From NCBI RefSeq assembly GCF_040409695.1, contig NZ_JARWGJ010000016.1:1-54089 (forward strand): a stretch of 54,089 nt of DNA. Reading direction: 5' to 3'. The DNA comes from Longimonas sp040409695 (lineage in GTDB: Bacteria; Bacteroidota; Rhodothermia; Rhodothermales; Salinibacteraceae). This document shows positions 16,473 through 24,959 of the stretch, piece after piece; positions within the stretch are counted from its first letter, which is position 1; each line of letters begins with the position of its first letter. The notes beneath the pieces were generated by a model. That model ran no database searches. It was not told the DNA's origin and saw nothing but the letters and a program-made list of their open reading frames with translations. The translations under genes were made by a program, and so were the position numbers.

Positions 16473-17528
16473 TTATGCCTCTGCATTCTCAGAAGCAGGC
16501 GACTGCGGAAATGCAAATCGGAGAAGGGGCCCCCGCTCGTTCTCCTCAACCCATAGCTGGGCATTGTGCTGGTCGAGCAGTGCCTGAAGGGTTAGCTGCA
16601 TCATAGAGGTGCGCCACGGGATGACCTTCTGCTTCCAGGTGTCGAGCCGGGTCTCCGTAACGGTACGGCCCCCTTCGGCAGAGAGATCAAGCAGCACAAC
16701 GCCACCGGTAGTATGTGCATCAGCGGCGCGCAGGTGAAGATGAAGCGCCTGGCAGCGTGTTGCGTTTACGAATCGGTCTCCTACAAAAGCGATGCCCTGG
16801 CGCAGCATCTGCGGGGCGATGCGTACCGGTGGAACTCCTCCTGTTGCGTTATCGGCAGCCACGGGAATGTCAAGCACGTCACGCAGGGTGTCGCGCGTCC
16901 ATGCAAGCAAGGCTGTACCCTCAATCGGTTCGAGGGCGCGCCGCCGCTGATAGAGCGTGGTGTATGTGCGCTCGGTCGTTTCGATGAGCTCGCTAAGCCG
17001 GACGCTCTGGCTGGCAATGACATCAGTGAACTGGGAGGCGGCATCGGCTCCCATGCCCGGATATTGCTTCACGGTTTCGATGGCCGCCCGAATGCTTGCG
17101 AGGGGCGTGCGCACCGCTTCGATGAGTTGGCGCAGGAGGTCGTCTGCAGGCATAGCCTCGATGGCTGCGGGCGTCTCGCATCGGATAAGCCAGTAGACCG
17201 TCTCGTCTACGGTGAGCCTGCGGGCATGCAAGCGCCGGGGACTTCCGTTGATCTGCGCAATGACTGCGCTCGACTCTGAGGTTTGCTTGAGCTGTTTCCA
17301 GGAGGCTGCACTTACGCACTCGAGCAACGAGGCCCCGCGCAGTTGGACATGGCGTGCCGTAGCGCCGGCGGATGATGAGGAAGAGGGCGGCGACGGAGAT
17401 GAAACGCGCAGAGCACCGCTCAGCGTTCGGGCGGCATCAGTATTCCAGGCCACCAGCAGCGCGTCTGCATCGCACACAAAGGCGGGGGCGTCTATCGTAT
17501 TGAGAAGAGCGTGCTGCCAGGGCGTCAT
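16473..17528 (-). CDS. PAS-HisKA-like protein without the phosphoacceptor histidine
   Basis: A 351-residue cytoplasmic protein. Residues 1-130 look like a PAS domain (A-F-V-C-D-A-D-A-L-L-V-A-W-N opening) interrupted by a Ser/Pro-rich linker at about 43-55. Residues 128-190 match the HisKA dimerisation helix, including R-T-P-L-A-S-I, but the expected S-H-E-L block reads I-E-A-V, putting Glu where His should be. The C-terminal part has no recognisable N, G1 or G2 ATP-binding boxes. It therefore looks like a pseudo-histidine kinase. It lies between the receiver protein and acs on the same strand, so it may act as an adaptor or output partner in acetate control. Confidence 0.6.
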   Translation of the reverse strand: MTPWQHALLNTIDAPAFVCDADALLVAWNTDAARTLSGALRVSSPSPPSSSSSAGATARHVQLRGASLLECVSAASWKQLKQTSESSAVIAQINGSPRRLHARRLTVDETVYWLIRCETPAAIEAMPADDLLRQLIEAVRTPLASIRAAIETVKQYPGMGADAASQFTDVIASQSVRLSELIETTERTYTTLYQRRRALEPIEGTALLAWTRDTLRDVLDIPVAADNATGGVPPVRIAPQMLRQGIAFVGDRFVNATRCQALHLHLRAADAHTTGGVVLLDLSAEGGRTVTETRLDTWKQKVIPWRTSMMQLTLQALLDQHNAQLWVEENERGPLLRFAFPQSPASENAEA

Positions 17529-17711
17529 AGCTACGCATCCATCTGAACCCAGAAAATAAAACGGAACGAGGGGGCCATCGGCCTATCTGTTTACTTAACC
17601 ACCCAACTCTCTGTGCCTCTACGGCTGTTGATACGCACGCGTTTAAAAGGGCGCAGGTCTACAACGTCAGCGAACCCCGTGCTCCAAGGCAGTTTAGCGC
17701 CCGCTCTCGTG

Positions 17712-18080
17712 CTACGCATCAGGCAAGTACTTCCGAGCTGTAGCCACGACATCGGCTACGGCAAACGGTTTTGTGATGTAGGCATCGGCCCCCATCGCGT
17801 AGCCCTTTTGAATATCAACTTCGCGTCCTTTTACCGTAAGCATGATGATGGCGAGGTCGTTCCCGTCGGGGCGCTGCCGGATCGCGTTGCACAGGTCATA
17901 TCCGTTACGTGACGGCAGCATTACGTCGAGCAGAACCAGGTCGGGAAGCTGCTGGTCGAGGGCATCCATAACGTGCGCACCGTCGTCTACAACCTGTACC
18001 GAGCAGCCCTCTTGTTCCATCAGGAAACGCAGCGGGGTAACGATGCTGGGCTCGTCTTCAACGATCAGTACGTGGGGCAT
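17712..18080 (-). CDS. Receiver-only response regulator of the acetate kinase
   Basis: A 122-residue CheY-like receiver from the ATG at 18080. The acidic pocket E8-D9, the phosphoacceptor Asp52 in L-L-D-V-M-L-P, Thr82 and Lys104 (T-K-P-F) are all present. There is no output domain. A start at 18110 would overlap the kinase stop (TAATG) and add ten residues, so translation may be coupled. The partner kinase immediately upstream is CrbS-like, but its classical partner CrbR carries a LuxR-type DNA-binding domain that is absent here, so phosphorylation must act through protein contacts or another component. Confidence 0.88.
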   Translation of the reverse strand: MPHVLIVEDEPSIVTPLRFLMEQEGCSVQVVDDGAHVMDALDQQLPDLVLLDVMLPSRNGYDLCNAIRQRPDGNDLAIIMLTVKGREVDIQKGYAMGADAYITKPFAVADVVATARKYLPDA

Positions 18081-18109
18081 AATGCAGTTAAGGAGATGAG
18101 GCAGAGGCA

Positions 18110-20860
18110 TTAAGAGGCAGAAGTCGTAGAAACAGAAGCAGCCGCACTGGCGGGTACGTAACGGGGCAAGCGCATCGTAAAGGTGGCACCCTGCCCGGGC
18201 GTGCTGCGAACCGTGAGCGAACCGTCGTGCTGACGCACAATCTGGCGGGCGATGGCGAGGCCGAGTCCGCTACCGGCCTGAGGACCAACGCGGTTGCGGG
18301 CCTGTCTGAATTTTTCGAAGATCGCGTCTTGCTGGTCGCCTGCAATGCCTGGGCCGTTGTCGGAAACTGCCACGCTAACGGTGTCGGCATCGCGCGTTGC
18401 CTGCACGGTGACGCGTGCATCGGTCTCGGCGCTGTACTTGGCGGCGTTCGAGAGCAGGTTGAGCAGCACCTGCGTGACGCGGTCGTCATCGATTGAGGTC
18501 AGGCACGGATCGTCGGGTACGGTAACGTGAAGCGCAATGCCCTGCTGCTGAAACTGTGGGCGGACCGCATTGAGGGCGTTGCGCACCACAGCCCGCAGGT
18601 CGCGCGGAGCCCGGTTGAGGTTGGGGGCGGCGTCGAGGCGCTGCAGGTCGAGCACCTGGTTTACGAGCCGGGTAAGCCGCTCGGTTTCGCGCATAATGGT
18701 GGATGCAAACGACTGCTGCTGTTCGGGCGTCAGGCTGGGCGTCTGATGCATGATCTCGGAGATAGCCCGAATGGCCGTGAGCGGCGTGCGCAGCTCGTGC
18801 GACACGGTCGACACAAAGTCGTCCTTGAGCTGGTCGATCTCCTTGAGCTTCTGGTTGGCCGCGCGCAGCTCGTCGGTGGCGGCTTCGAGCTCTGCTTTTT
18901 TGCGCTCCAGCTCGCGGCTGTAAGCCATGACCTGCTGGGCCTCATCGAGAATCTCCATGACTTCACTGATGTGCAGCGGCTTGGCCTGCGCCACCGACCG
19001 CACCACAGCCTGTGCACTGGCTGCTCCAATTGCGCCGGCAAGGAGCGTTTCTACGTAGTCGACCAGCTCTTCGTCGGCGGTTTCGGGGAGTGCGTCGAGC
19101 TCATGCCGGGTACGATAGGCATGAAGCGCCCGCTCGGCTGCGCGCCAGCCAAGAAAGCGTCGCAGCAGCGCATGCAGGTCGCCGACCGGGGCGGTGCCTC
19201 GCCAGGGGGCGGCCGACTCGTGGGGGTCGGCATAGTGAAAGACATCGACAAAGCGGGTGGCCTGGCTCTGCTCCATCATGGTGGGATGCGTAGCGAGCGA
19301 CACCACTACGTAGAGCCCGCCATTAACCAGTAGCGTCCAGAACAGCGTATGCGGCACCGGATTGAGGGCATCCAGCCCCAGCAGGGCGTACGGGCGCAGC
19401 GCGGCAATGCCGAACGGGCCGTCGGTAATAAACGAAGCAGGCAGCCAGCCCGAGTCGGCCAGCAGCGGCAGCGGCAGGGTGTATCCCCACACGGCCACCC
19501 CGGCCAGGAGTCCGGCCAGAGCACCGGCGCGGGTGCCGCGTTTCCAGAAGATCCCCCCGAGTATCGCGGGGGCGAACTGCGCGATCGCTGCAAACGAGAT
19601 GAGCCCGATCGCGACAAGAGAGGGGGCATCGCCGAGGCCACGCAGGTACAGATAGCCCATCAAGATAACAACGACGATGGCTACGCGTCGGATACCCAGA
19701 ATCACGCCTGTAAGGCGAGCGCGTTCGACCAGGTTCAGGCCGGGCGCACGCAGCAGGAGAGGCACCACCAGGTCGTTGCAGATCATGGTGCTGAGCGCTG
19801 TGGCCGCCACGATGACCATTCCGGTAGCGGCCGATAGCCCGCCAATAAATGCCAGGAGGGCGAGGGCCGAATGCCCCTCGGCGTATGGCAGAGCCAGGAC
19901 GAACATATCGGCATGGGTGGCATCCCCAAAATGCAAGAGCCCGGCCACCGCGATGGGCAGCACAAAAATGTTGATAAGCAGCAGGTAGAGCGGAAAGAGC
20001 CAGGCTGCCTTGCGCAGGTGGTCTTCGTTGACGTTCTCCACCACCGTAACCTGAAACTGCCGGGGCAAGAAAAGCACCGCGAGCATCGACAGGCCGGTAA
20101 GCCACACCCAGTCGGCCCACGCCCCCGATGCCCCGTCGACCGTATACAGCGCTTCTATCTCGGCCACGGCAGCGCCCTGCCGGAAGAGGTCGCCAACGCC
20201 GTTGTAAAGGCCAAACGTGACGAACAGCCCCACCGCCAAAAATGCCACCAGCTTCACGACCGACTCAAACGCAATCGCAACAACCAGTCCCTCGTGGCGC
20301 TCCGTTACGTCGAGATGCCGCGTGCCGAAGAGGATGGTAAACACCGCCAGTGCAAGGGCTGCATAGAATGCCGTATCTTGGAATACCGGAGGATACGCGG
20401 TGTTTGCTGCATCGAGGGGGACGGTAAGCGCGCTGAAGCTGGTCGAGATGGCTTTGAGCTGCACTGCGATGTATGGCACCACGCCGAGTACGGCAACAAC
20501 CGTTACCACACCTGCCAGTAGCGCACTCTTACCGTAGCGCGCCCCGATAAAGTCTGCAATTGAGGTGATGCGCTCGTGGGCACTGATGCGGACGATCTTC
20601 CGCATCACAACCCACCATAGAATGGCAATGAGCGTAGGGCCGATGTAGATCGGCAGGAAGTTGATGCCGTCGGTAGCCGCGTAGCCTACGCTTCCGTAGA
20701 ACGTCCAGGCCGTGCAGTATACAGCAAGCGAGAGGGCGTAAATGTAGGGATTGTTGACGAGACTGCGCCCGTGCTCGGCGCGCTCGTCGCCATAATAGGC
20801 AATCGCAAAGAGCAGCCCGAGATAAGCAGCAGCAATAAGCAGAATCAGGGTAGGGTCCAT
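18110..20860 (-). CDS. CrbS-like sodium:solute symporter-histidine kinase fusion
   Basis: A 916-residue hybrid. Residues 1 to about 520 form an SSS transporter domain with about 13 helices, beginning with Y-Y-G-D-E-R-A-E-H-G-R-S. A linker and coiled coil (about 635-675) lead to HisKA with the phosphoacceptor His688 in V-S-H-E-L-R-T-P-L, followed by HATPase boxes N-L-L-S-N-A-A-K-Y, D-N-G-P-G-I and G-S-G-L-G-L-A-I. In Vibrio and Pseudomonas such fusions (CrbS) sense or transport acetate and switch on acs and actP, which matches the genes downstream here. It lies 4 bp after a small membrane protein and overlaps the receiver gene. Inner membrane. Confidence 0.9.
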   Translation of the reverse strand: MDPTLILLIAAAYLGLLFAIAYYGDERAEHGRSLVNNPYIYALSLAVYCTAWTFYGSVGYAATDGINFLPIYIGPTLIAILWWVVMRKIVRISAHERITSIADFIGARYGKSALLAGVVTVVAVLGVVPYIAVQLKAISTSFSALTVPLDAANTAYPPVFQDTAFYAALALAVFTILFGTRHLDVTERHEGLVVAIAFESVVKLVAFLAVGLFVTFGLYNGVGDLFRQGAAVAEIEALYTVDGASGAWADWVWLTGLSMLAVLFLPRQFQVTVVENVNEDHLRKAAWLFPLYLLLINIFVLPIAVAGLLHFGDATHADMFVLALPYAEGHSALALLAFIGGLSAATGMVIVAATALSTMICNDLVVPLLLRAPGLNLVERARLTGVILGIRRVAIVVVILMGYLYLRGLGDAPSLVAIGLISFAAIAQFAPAILGGIFWKRGTRAGALAGLLAGVAVWGYTLPLPLLADSGWLPASFITDGPFGIAALRPYALLGLDALNPVPHTLFWTLLVNGGLYVVVSLATHPTMMEQSQATRFVDVFHYADPHESAAPWRGTAPVGDLHALLRRFLGWRAAERALHAYRTRHELDALPETADEELVDYVETLLAGAIGAASAQAVVRSVAQAKPLHISEVMEILDEAQQVMAYSRELERKKAELEAATDELRAANQKLKEIDQLKDDFVSTVSHELRTPLTAIRAISEIMHQTPSLTPEQQQSFASTIMRETERLTRLVNQVLDLQRLDAAPNLNRAPRDLRAVVRNALNAVRPQFQQQGIALHVTVPDDPCLTSIDDDRVTQVLLNLLSNAAKYSAETDARVTVQATRDADTVSVAVSDNGPGIAGDQQDAIFEKFRQARNRVGPQAGSGLGLAIARQIVRQHDGSLTVRSTPGQGATFTMRLPRYVPASAAASVSTTSAS

Positions 20861-20863
20861 ATG

Positions 20864-21118
20864 CTACCTGCGAGGGGCGTCTGACTCAGCAGGTTCAGTC
20901 GACGTGCGCGAAGCAGAGGGGCGGTGAAGCAGCCATGCGCTGGTCCCAATGAGCAGGGCCCAGATTGCAAAGATCACCGCGTACAGTACAGGAATACCGC
21001 CTATAGTTGCGGGCACGCTGTACACGGTAAGCAGAGGATACCCCAATAGCAGGCATCCTGCCACGAAGAGCACCCCCAGCCAGCGCTGCAGTTCGATCGT
21101 ATCCATGCAGGTATGCAC
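20864..21118 (-). CDS. Small two-helix membrane protein ahead of the symporter-kinase
   Basis: An 84-residue protein with two membrane helices (about 13-32 and 42-64), a short loop containing P-A-T-I-G-G-I-P-V-L-Y, and a charged Ser/Glu-rich tail. The pattern is that of small subunits that accompany SSS transporters. The gene ends 3 bp before the kinase start, so co-translation and physical association are likely. An internal ATG at residue 6 is an alternative start. No enzymatic feature is visible. Confidence 0.75.
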   Translation of the reverse strand: MHTCMDTIELQRWLGVLFVAGCLLLGYPLLTVYSVPATIGGIPVLYAVIFAIWALLIGTSAWLLHRPSASRTSTEPAESDAPRR

Positions 21119-21130
21119 GTTAGACGGGTG

Positions 21131-21460
21131 TCAGGTAGCGGCTGCGTTGCCAGTCTCCAGCTGGTTCGTTACCAGGACGCAGATGCCGGGCAGGCTGGGG
21201 TCGTCGAGCGAATAGAACGCCTTTACGCCTTCCTTACGGCGGGATACGAGGCCTTCGCGCATCAGAATACCCAGATGCTTGCTCACATTCGCCTGCCGCT
21301 GCCCCGAGGTATCGACCAGCTCCTGCACGTTCATTTCGCCATGTACGCGAAGCAGGTTCAGCAGCTGCAGCCGCACGGGGTCGCCCATAATCTTGAGGCG
21401 CCGCGCTACACGCTCAATCTGAGACTCAGGCACCAGGGGAGGGTTGGTCGGCTCGGACAT
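21131..21460 (-). CDS. ArsR-family winged-helix regulator
   Basis: A 109-residue ArsR/SmtB-type repressor with the core I-M-G-D-P-V-R-L-Q-L-L-N-L-L (about 24-37) and the recognition helix region R-Q-A-N-V-S-K-H-L-G-I-L (about 54-65), then the wing R-R-K-E-G-V-K-A-F-Y. It lacks the Cys pairs of metal sensors, so a metabolite or redox signal is more likely. The gene is the first of the minus-strand acetate block and ends 12 bp before the small membrane protein, so it may autoregulate that operon and supply the DNA-binding function missing from the receiver protein. This last point is inference. Confidence 0.87.
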   Translation of the reverse strand: MSEPTNPPLVPESQIERVARRLKIMGDPVRLQLLNLLRVHGEMNVQELVDTSGQRQANVSKHLGILMREGLVSRRKEGVKAFYSLDDPSLPGICVLVTNQLETGNAAAT

Positions 21461-21642
21461 GCACTTGGGGAATGGTCAGACAACTACGCAATGTTTGCTA
21501 CGGCACCGATCTTTTTACGTTTCGTTCACACTTTTGGGGCGCAGGAACAGCGACATCGGGCGGGCAGGGAGCAGGATCAGAGAAAACAGCATATCTGCAA
21601 CAAAGTCGTCGCACGAGGAACGACACAGTGCATTCTGATTAG

Positions 21643-21662
21643 TTATCTTGGTATCAAGATAA
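21643..21662. promoter_or_regulatory. Candidate MarR operator
   Basis: TTATCTTGGTATCAAGATAA is an inverted repeat with 8-bp perfect arms and a GTAT spacer, ending 18 bp before the preferred marR start codon. Position and form are those of an autoregulatory MarR-family operator. It also lies in the divergent gap with arsR, where it could affect that promoter. Confidence 0.75.
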
Positions 21663-21680
21663 TTGTATGTAGACAAGCTG

Positions 21681-22127
21681 ATGCGTTGTATGGACCGTGA
21701 TCGCCGCCGGGCCCTTCAGGTGTGGATTGCGCTGAACCGTGCGCAACATGCTGTTGATGCGCCGCTGCGCCGCCAGGTGGAGGTACATGACCTGACCATG
21801 AAAGAGTTTGCCGTGCTCGAAGTGCTGCTGCACAAGGGGCCTCTACCGGTGGGCGAGGTGGGCGAGCGTGTGCTGCTAACCAGTGGTAGCATGACCTACG
21901 TACTTGACAAGCTGGAAGAAGAGGGGCTCGTTACGCGCCGGGCTGACGACGACGATCGCCGCATCCAGATCGTTCGGCTTACCGACGACGGACGCGACCG
22001 CATTGAGCAGGTGTTTCCCGAGCACGCCGTTATGATTCAGACACTGATGAGCGATCTCTCTATTCGCGAAAAGGAAACGCTCTTTCGATTGCTGCGCCGC
22101 CTGCGCGATTCAGCTGCACGCTCGTAG
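21681..22127 (+). CDS. MarR-family regulator of the quinone/aromatic stress module
   Basis: A 148-residue MarR winged-helix repressor from the ATG at 21681 (another ATG is at 21690, and an upstream TTG frame would begin at the operator edge and is unlikely). The DNA-recognition helix region L-T-S-G-S-M-T-Y-V-L-D-K-L is followed by the wing R-R-A-D-D-D-D-R-R-I-Q-I-V-R-L-T, the strongest family signature. It heads a collinear set with a VOC dioxygenase and WrbA, the arrangement of MhqR-type repressors that sense quinones and electrophiles. No conserved sensing Cys is obvious beyond one near the N-terminus. Confidence 0.88.
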   Translation: MRCMDRDRRRALQVWIALNRAQHAVDAPLRRQVEVHDLTMKEFAVLEVLLHKGPLPVGEVGERVLLTSGSMTYVLDKLEEEGLVTRRADDDDRRIQIVRLTDDGRDRIEQVFPEHAVMIQTLMSDLSIREKETLFRLLRRLRDSAARS

Positions 22128-22195
22128 CGCTACGTACTTGTCTCACTGGTCGCTTGGCTCGCCAGGCAGCTACCAACTACGATCTGTACTCCTAC

Positions 22196-22219
22196 ACCTT
22201 CTGCTAAACCTTCTGCATG
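22196..22219. repeat. 12-bp near-tandem repeat before the dioxygenase start
   Basis: ACCTTCTGCTAA (22196-22207) is followed by ACCTTCTGCATG (22208-22219), the second unit running into the start codon of the dioxygenase gene at 22217. It belongs to the class of short gene-edge duplications seen across the window. Confidence 0.7.
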
Positions 22220-23263
22220 CTCATGGCTTCTGACCTTACGCTCAAAGGGATCCACCACGTATCGGCCATCACGGCACGGGCCAGCTACAACGTTCAGTTT
22301 TACACCCAGACCCTGGGCCTACGGCTTGTAGCAAAGACAGTGAATCAAGACGACACGTCGTCGTATCATCTGTTTTATGCGGATGCGCACGGCACCCCGG
22401 GTACCGATCTTACATTCTTTGACATTGCACAGGCTCGTGAGCAGCGCGCGGGGGCGGGCCTGATCACGGGCACCTCGCTGCGGGTGCGGGGGCAGGAAGC
22501 GCTGCAGGCATGGGCCACGCACTTCGATGCCGTCGGGGTGCGCCGCACGGCTATCCACGAGCGGGCAGGGCGCGCTGCCATCACCTTCTACGACCAGGAA
22601 GACCAGACGCTTCACCTGGTCGACGACAGCGCCGACGTAGACCGTGTGCCAGACACTACGCCATGGAAGCAGGCTCCCGTAGAGGCGAAGCACGCAATAC
22701 AAGGGCTGGGTCCGGTCGAGATTACGGTTGACGCCACGGCAGGTACGCGCGATGTGCTGACCGAGGTGTTCGGGCTGCGCGACGAACGGGCGTACACGGT
22801 TCGTGCTAATGGCACCAATAGCCCCGATGGGGGCGGTAACGACGCCGCCGTTCCGCATCCCCCTGAAACCGCCCGGGTGTTTTCGATCGGTGAAGGCGGA
22901 TCCGCGGCGGAGCTGCACGTTATCGAAACGACAGATGCGCCTCGCGGCTGGCTCGGGCGGGGCGGCGTGCACCACGTAGCGCTTCGCACCCCGAATGAAG
23001 ACACGATTGCAGCGTGGCGCGAGCGCATCGCGCAGGCCGGACTCAATGTGTCGCCCATTATCGACCGCCACTACTTTACGTCGATCTACGTGCGGGTGCC
23101 GGGCGGCATCTTGATCGAGATCGCGACGGACACCGGAGCCGCGTTTCCGGTCGACGAGGCTGATGCCGGCAAAGTGACCCTGCCCCCTGCGCTGGAGCCC
23201 GACCGCGCATCGATTGAAGCCAACCTTGCTCCTATTGAACCCGCAACCACGCCGGTTGCATAA
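22217..23263 (+). CDS. VOC-family ring-cleaving dioxygenase (MhqO-like)
   Basis: A 348-residue protein of two tandem vicinal-oxygen-chelate domains. The first begins G-I-H-H-V-S-A-I (about 10-17) and the second G-G-V-H-H-V-A-L-R (about 250-258), each opening with the His typical of metal ligands. G-G-I-L-I-E-I-A (about 295-302) supplies the terminal Glu ligand. MhqO/MhqA-type enzymes protect against hydroquinones and catechols by ring cleavage. Its place between MarR and WrbA supports this. Residues 195-215 form a Gly/Asn-rich insert. It is cytoplasmic and probably cotranscribed with WrbA (65-bp gap). Confidence 0.87.
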   Translation: MLMASDLTLKGIHHVSAITARASYNVQFYTQTLGLRLVAKTVNQDDTSSYHLFYADAHGTPGTDLTFFDIAQAREQRAGAGLITGTSLRVRGQEALQAWATHFDAVGVRRTAIHERAGRAAITFYDQEDQTLHLVDDSADVDRVPDTTPWKQAPVEAKHAIQGLGPVEITVDATAGTRDVLTEVFGLRDERAYTVRANGTNSPDGGGNDAAVPHPPETARVFSIGEGGSAAELHVIETTDAPRGWLGRGGVHHVALRTPNEDTIAAWRERIAQAGLNVSPIIDRHYFTSIYVRVPGGILIEIATDTGAAFPVDEADAGKVTLPPALEPDRASIEANLAPIEPATTPVA

Positions 23264-23328
23264 CCACCTTTGCGAGAGCTGCATGCCCTCGCATCCTTAT
23301 TTTCTTGCACAGATACACCGATTCCACT

Positions 23329-23955
23329 ATGGCTACCAACGTTCTTATCCCGTTTTACTCATCGTACGGACACACCTACCAGATGGCACAGGCCGTGGCT
23401 GAGGGCGCCGAGGGCGTCGATGACACGGACGTGCGCCTGCGGCGCATCCCAGAGCTGGAAAGCGCTCGCCAGGCGATGAGCGGCCAGGATGCCTACGTGC
23501 AGGCGCAAGAGGCAATAAGCGAGCATCCTGAAGCGACGCATGACGACCTGCGCTGGGCCGACGGCATCATCTGGGGCTCGCCTACGCGCTACGGCAACAT
23601 GACTGCGCAGATGAAGCAGTTTATCGACACCACCGGTGCGCTCTGGCAGAACGGCGAGCTCGAAGGCAAAGCCACCGCCATGTTTACGTCAACCGCCACA
23701 ATCCACGGCGGGCAGGAGACGACCATCCTGACGAGCCTGGTGCCGCTCTTGCACCTGGGGATGATCTTCGTGGGACTGCCCTACGGCGAAAATCCGCACA
23801 TTCTGACGACCGAGGGCGTTGGTGGCACGCCATACGGCCCGACGACGCTCGCCGGTGGCGATGGATCACGGCAGCCGGTAGAAGACGAGCTGCTTTCGGC
23901 CCGCAACCTGGGGCGCCGTGTCGCCAATGTGTCGGCACGCTTGAAGGGACTGTAG
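23329..23955 (+). CDS. wrbA: NAD(P)H:quinone oxidoreductase WrbA
   Basis: A 208-residue flavodoxin-like protein from the ATG at 23329, whose next residues A-T-N-V-L-I-P-F-Y-S-S-Y-G-H-T form the FMN-phosphate loop. The upstream frame adds eight unrelated residues. Other WrbA features are G-S-P-T-R-Y-G-N-M (about 83-91) and the late G-V-G-G-T-P-Y-G-P-T-T-L-A-G (about 165-178). WrbA performs two-electron reduction of quinones, avoiding semiquinone cycling, and fits the preceding dioxygenase and MarR gene as a quinone-detoxification set. It is tetrameric and cytoplasmic in known cases. Confidence 0.93.
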   Translation: MATNVLIPFYSSYGHTYQMAQAVAEGAEGVDDTDVRLRRIPELESARQAMSGQDAYVQAQEAISEHPEATHDDLRWADGIIWGSPTRYGNMTAQMKQFIDTTGALWQNGELEGKATAMFTSTATIHGGQETTILTSLVPLLHLGMIFVGLPYGENPHILTTEGVGGTPYGPTTLAGGDGSRQPVEDELLSARNLGRRVANVSARLKGL

Positions 23956-24182
23956 CATCCCTCGGTTTTGTCGCATTATGAGACATTAAGGAGCAGCCTC
24001 CGCTGCATAGTGGGGGCTGCTCTTCGTTTGTGCGCCGCGTTTACAGACCTGCGTTGCCGCCGCGTATAGACAAACGTGTAGGCCAAACAGAAGAAAGCGC
24101 AGACAGATTTTCGTAGAACCGTGAACTGAAGCCCTATGCGGTAAGTATTACTGCGTGTAGTTAAAGATAAATTCCGTGCTGC

Positions 24183-24716
24183 ATGTTGACCCCGCACCGC
24201 TTCCATGCCGATAAATCCGTACCGGCGCGCCTTGGCGTGCTGGTGCTGATTGCGTCGATGCTACTCGTGGGGCCGCTCGGGGGCTGGCAGGCGGTCGTCG
24301 GGTATATCGCAACCGGCATAGCGTCGCCCTGCGCGCATCATAGCCAGGGGCCCCACGTGTGTCCGCATCATGCAGCCATGCAGGCGGCCCGCGCGGCTGG
24401 TTCTGGGGCCACAGCGCAGCACGACGCGCACCATAGCAATGCGCATACTGGCGACGCTGCGCACTTCTGCATCGACCGCGACGCGATGCCACCAGAGATG
24501 CACGAGGCCGGGCACGACATCCCCCTCGCTTTACAGTGCACCTGCGACCACGACGCTGACGGCCCCGATGATGCGGTACTCGTGCTCGACAAGTTCGTGC
24601 TTACGGCACTTGAACAGCCCGATCGCTTCTGGCACGTACGGGCCGAGTACGGCCTATGGTCTATGCACCTCTCTTCACTCCAGTCCGAGGACATCTTCCA
24701 CCCGCCCCGTGTCTGA
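24183..24716 (+). CDS. Exported His/Cys-rich protein, possible metal binder
   Basis: A 177-residue protein with one N-terminal hydrophobic segment (about 17-47) followed by a His/Cys-rich region: P-C-A-H-H (49-53), C-P-H-H (about 60-63), a second His cluster around 80-95, F-C-I-D-R and Q-C-T-C-D-H-D (about 118-124). The spacing suggests copper or zinc coordination in the periplasm. It is 243 bp upstream of a TonB-dependent receptor whose plug resembles copper receptors. I do not recognise a named family, so metal binding is inference from composition. Confidence 0.65.
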   Translation: MLTPHRFHADKSVPARLGVLVLIASMLLVGPLGGWQAVVGYIATGIASPCAHHSQGPHVCPHHAAMQAARAAGSGATAQHDAHHSNAHTGDAAHFCIDRDAMPPEMHEAGHDIPLALQCTCDHDADGPDDAVLVLDKFVLTALEQPDRFWHVRAEYGLWSMHLSSLQSEDIFHPPRV

Positions 24717-24748
24717 CGCGGGCATATCGGGATGGAGAGCGCTGCAGT

Positions 24749-24854
24749 CAGATACCCCGTGGGCAAACCACGGGTAAGCTTCCCCTACGGGTGCGCTGTA
24801 TCTGCGTGGCATGTACCCACATGCGGTTTATCCACGTGATATCTGTCCACGTGG
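24749..24854 (+). promoter_or_regulatory. Folded leader upstream of the TonB-dependent receptor
   Basis: Four nested or consecutive hairpins can be drawn: CAGATAC (24749-24755) pairs with GTATCTG (24798-24804), enclosing CCCGTGG/CCACGGG (24756-24762/24768-24774). GCATGT/ACATGC follows (24809-24824), then CCACGTG/CACGTGG (24832-24838/24848-24854). All arms are perfect. No known riboswitch consensus (cobalamin, TPP) was recognised. The element ends about 105 bp before the receptor start. It may be a cis-acting RNA, or part of it may be the terminator of the upstream gene. Confidence 0.5.
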
Positions 24855-24959
24855 TGCTATCACCTGCAGCGCCACAGTCATCATCCGAAGCCCCATCTCA
24901 CTGAACCAGGAGCATTTGCTCCACCCTCTTTTCTATCAACCATACTTCTTTTTTGTCTT

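Noticed and set aside
16250..16606. 118-codon plus-strand frame between acs and the pseudo-kinase
   Set aside because: Its second half is antisense to the pseudo-kinase gene and it has no protein-like features.
24740..24860. Cobalamin riboswitch upstream of the TonB receptor
   Set aside because: The B12-box and other conserved core elements are not present, so only an unassigned structured leader is claimed.
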